Shown: positions 61,989 to 64,000 of the stretch, in pieces | How the letters are laid out: each line of letters begins with the position of its first letter | Position numbering within the stretch: the first letter of the stretch is position 1 | From: Chitinophaga niabensis | GTDB taxonomy: Bacteria > Bacteroidota > Bacteroidia > Chitinophagales > Chitinophagaceae | Assembly (NCBI GenBank): GCA_017849435.1 | Contig: JAFIGY010000020.1 | Span: forward strand, 307,425-371,424 | Length of the DNA: 64,000 nt | Direction of reading: 5' to 3' | The notes under the pieces: model-generated | What the model was told of the DNA's origin: nothing | Databases searched by the model: none | Seen by the model: only the letters and a program-made list of their open reading frames with translations | Translations under genes and position numbers: made by a program

Positions 61989-64000
61989 ATGGGGCTTTTC
62001 ACCAACGCGTCCAGATATCTTCTCAATGTATTGTTCATCCTCACCATGCTGCCGGCACTGGCGCAGACTGCCAATACCGGTCAGGGTTCCAGGCGTTTTA
62101 CCTTTTCCGCGAATGCACATACCATTGCCGATATCTTTCAGAGCATCACCCGGCAGACCGGGTTGAAGTTCGACTATAAGGAAAGCGACGTCCGGTTACA
62201 GGAAAAACTCTCCGTCAACTTTACAGACATCACAGTGGACCAGGCCCTGCAATATATTTTCGCCGGCCGCAACATTGCCTGGAAGTACCGGGATAACATG
62301 GTGTTGATCGAGCGGAGCAACAAAGAGAACGGATGGGCCATACTCCCGCTTCGCAAGCCACCGCAGACGGCTTCCGGCATAGATATTTCCGGGGAAGTAT
62401 ATGATATCTCCGGTAATCCTTTACCCGGAGCGACTGTCAAAATAAAAGGTGCGGAATATGGTACTATCGCCGATGAAAAAGGACGATTCGCCATGAAGCA
62501 TGTTCATCCTGATACCGCACTTGTTATCAGTTCACTGGGATTTGCACCAAGGGAAGTGAGCGTGCAGGGAAAACGATCGTTCACCGTGCAACTGGAGCTG
62601 AATGTAAAGGAAATGGCACAGGTGGAAGTTGTATCCAGCGGTTATCAGGATATACCAAAGGAAAGAGCTACCGGTTCATTCGTCAGGATCGGAAGCCCGG
62701 TATTGCAGCAGCAGGTGGGAATCAACATCCTGAAGCGGCTCGACGGGGTGGCCAGCGGCGTGCTCTTCAATATCAACAGAAGTAATTCCAATCCGCAAAA
62801 CCAAACCGGCATCTCGATCCGCGGATTAAGTACCATCAACGGTCCGCTGGATCCGCTGATCGTGCTGGACAATTTCATCTACGAAGGAAGCTACGATAAT
62901 ATCAATCCGAATGACGTAGAAAGCATCACTATTCTGAAAGATGCGGCAGCAGCCTCCATCTGGGGCGCCAGAGCAGGGAATGGTGTGATCGTTATCACCA
63001 CCAAGAAAGGCCTCTTCAACCAGAAAACCAAACTGGAATTCAACACTACCCTGATCTCCACTGCAAAACCCAACCTGTTCTACCATCAGGATATGCGGGC
63101 CGGGGATTACATTGCTGTGGAAGAATTCCTTTTCAACAAAGGGTACTTCAACGCGCAGATCAACGCTTCCGATTTTCCCGCGTTGATCCCATCTGTAGAG
63201 ATCTTCCTGAAGCGGAAAAAGGGACTGATCACCAGTCAGGATTCCGCAAACCAGATCAACGCGCTGAAACAGATCGATACAAGGGAAGAATATAACAGGA
63301 GTTTCACAGGGAATGATCTTACACAGCAATATGCTTTACTGGTACGTGGCGGCACTGAAAAAACGGCCTACCTGTTATCAGCGAATCACGACAGGAATAA
63401 AAACTATCTTGGTGCGCGTTATGAAAAGTTCAATTTCCGGATAGAGAACACACTCAGGCCGCTCAAAAAACTACAGGCAAACTTTTCCATCTATTATACC
63501 AATAGCAGGGGCACCAGCGGAGCCCCGGAACTATCCCGGATCCGGCAGATATCGGGCAGAAACGTGTCTTATCTCCGGTACCAGGATGATGCGGGGAACG
63601 CATTACCGCTACCTGTTGTATCCGGCGGCCTGAGCGATGCTTACACAGATACTGCCGGCGCAGGGAAGCTGCTGAACTGGAAATACTATCCGCTGGAAGA
63701 TTACAAACATGAGCGCGCAATCACTAAACTCGATGAGCTCATCGGGAATGCAGGCTTGAGTTATGAGATCATACAACCGCTTAGCGTAACCCTACGGTAC
63801 CAGTTTGAAAAGCAAACGATCCACAACGAAAGCTTTTACGACCCCGAAAGCTATAGCGCCCGGAACTACGTTAATCTTTTCAGTCAATTGGACAGGACCA
63901 CCGGAAAAGTGACGTATATCGTGCCGCCCGGCGGCATCATGAATACGGTGAATACAGAACTGAAAGCGCATAATGTACGTGGGCAGCTCAACTTTAACAA
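61989..64000 (+). CDS. SusC/RagA-family TonB-linked transporter with STN domain (3' end outside window)
   Basis: About 670 codons visible and the frame stays open to the edge. Order: signal peptide (LLNVLFILTMLPALA-QT), STN domain (about 30-105, IADIFQSITRQTGLKFDY then SVNFTDITVDQALQYIFAG), carboxypeptidase-D-regulatory-like domain (about 125-210, SGEVYDISGNPLPGATVKI), plug (ISIRGLSTINGPLDPLIVLD, SITILKDAAAASIWGARAG), then the start of the barrel. The STN domain passes substrate status to FecR, which controls the ECF sigma factor. It is 7 bp after the redoxin gene. A SusD-like partner is expected further right. Confidence 0.93.
   Translation, partial: MGLFTNASRYLLNVLFILTMLPALAQTANTGQGSRRFTFSANAHTIADIFQSITRQTGLKFDYKESDVRLQEKLSVNFTDITVDQALQYIFAGRNIAWKYRDNMVLIERSNKENGWAILPLRKPPQTASGIDISGEVYDISGNPLPGATVKIKGAEYGTIADEKGRFAMKHVHPDTALVISSLGFAPREVSVQGKRSFTVQLELNVKEMAQVEVVSSGYQDIPKERATGSFVRIGSPVLQQQVGINILKRLDGVASGVLFNINRSNSNPQNQTGISIRGLSTINGPLDPLIVLDNFIYEGSYDNINPNDVESITILKDAAAASIWGARAGNGVIVITTKKGLFNQKTKLEFNTTLISTAKPNLFYHQDMRAGDYIAVEEFLFNKGYFNAQINASDFPALIPSVEIFLKRKKGLITSQDSANQINALKQIDTREEYNRSFTGNDLTQQYALLVRGGTEKTAYLLSANHDRNKNYLGARYEKFNFRIENTLRPLKKLQANFSIYYTNSRGTSGAPELSRIRQISGRNVSYLRYQDDAGNALPLPVVSGGLSDAYTDTAGAGKLLNWKYYPLEDYKHERAITKLDELIGNAGLSYEIIQPLSVTLRYQFEKQTIHNESFYDPESYSARNYVNLFSQLDRTTGKVTYIVPPGGIMNTVNTELKAHNVRGQLNFN

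Overview
The window looks like chromosome from a Bacteroidota bacterium, most likely a Chitinophaga-type Chitinophagaceae. Evidence for this: two SusC-type TonB-linked transporters and one SusD-type lipoprotein, FecR/ECF surface-signalling genes, Bacteroidota -7 promoter elements of the form TAnnTTTG, many secreted thioredoxin-fold proteins, DUF4199, and a rich set of glycoside hydrolases. No rRNA, tRNA, CRISPR array, insertion sequence or phage gene was recognised.

Layout. 1-14.9 kb is one giant minus-strand gene for a surface protein: signal peptide, four laminin-G-like/DUF8202-type modules, then at least 26 Calx-beta-like repeats that run off the left edge. 15.4-25.6 kb holds a decayed SnoaL gene, then an SDR, an FAD dehydrogenase, a CPA1 antiporter, a VOC protein, a GH5 glycosidase, a secreted thioredoxin, an amidohydrolase and an AidB-like acyl-CoA dehydrogenase. 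25.9-30.7 kb is a SusC/SusD pair. 30.7-36.3 kb has an alpha/beta hydrolase divergent from a LysR regulator, a threonine-synthase-like enzyme and a MacB/FtsX-type permease.

37.4-41.0 kb is an alkylation-repair (Ada-type) cluster: an AraC-O6-alkylguanine methyltransferase fusion, AlkB, a second methyltransferase, a 2OG-Fe(II) oxygenase and a free-standing Ada zinc domain. Its two plus-strand transcription units are preceded by nearly identical 21-bp boxes (19 of 21 bases) at the same distance from a -7 element, so this is a candidate self-contained regulon with the parts of Ada split over separate genes. It is the most interesting system in the window.

41.0-43.7 kb has dodecin, SnoaL, DUF4199, a membrane-anchored LuxR-type regulator and an AraC regulator. 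43.8-45.9 kb is a tight operon of a Tat-exported DsrE-like protein, a TsdA-like dihaem cytochrome c and a periplasmic DsrE protein, suggesting extracytoplasmic sulfur chemistry. 45.9-49.1 kb has fabF with a TetR regulator that has a palindromic operator at its promoter, and a DEAD-box helicase. 49.3-58.5 kb carries secreted proteins and glycoside hydrolases (GH71/99-like, GH92, GH43, a lone CBM6-like protein, a TlpA-type protein). 58.6-64 kb holds a FecR anti-sigma factor divergent from an ECF sigma gene, which is followed by a redoxin-DUF3738 protein and an STN-containing SusC that runs off the right edge.

Functions are assigned from family motifs read by eye. Starts were moved to internal ATGs where signal peptides, promoter elements or family N-termini supported it.
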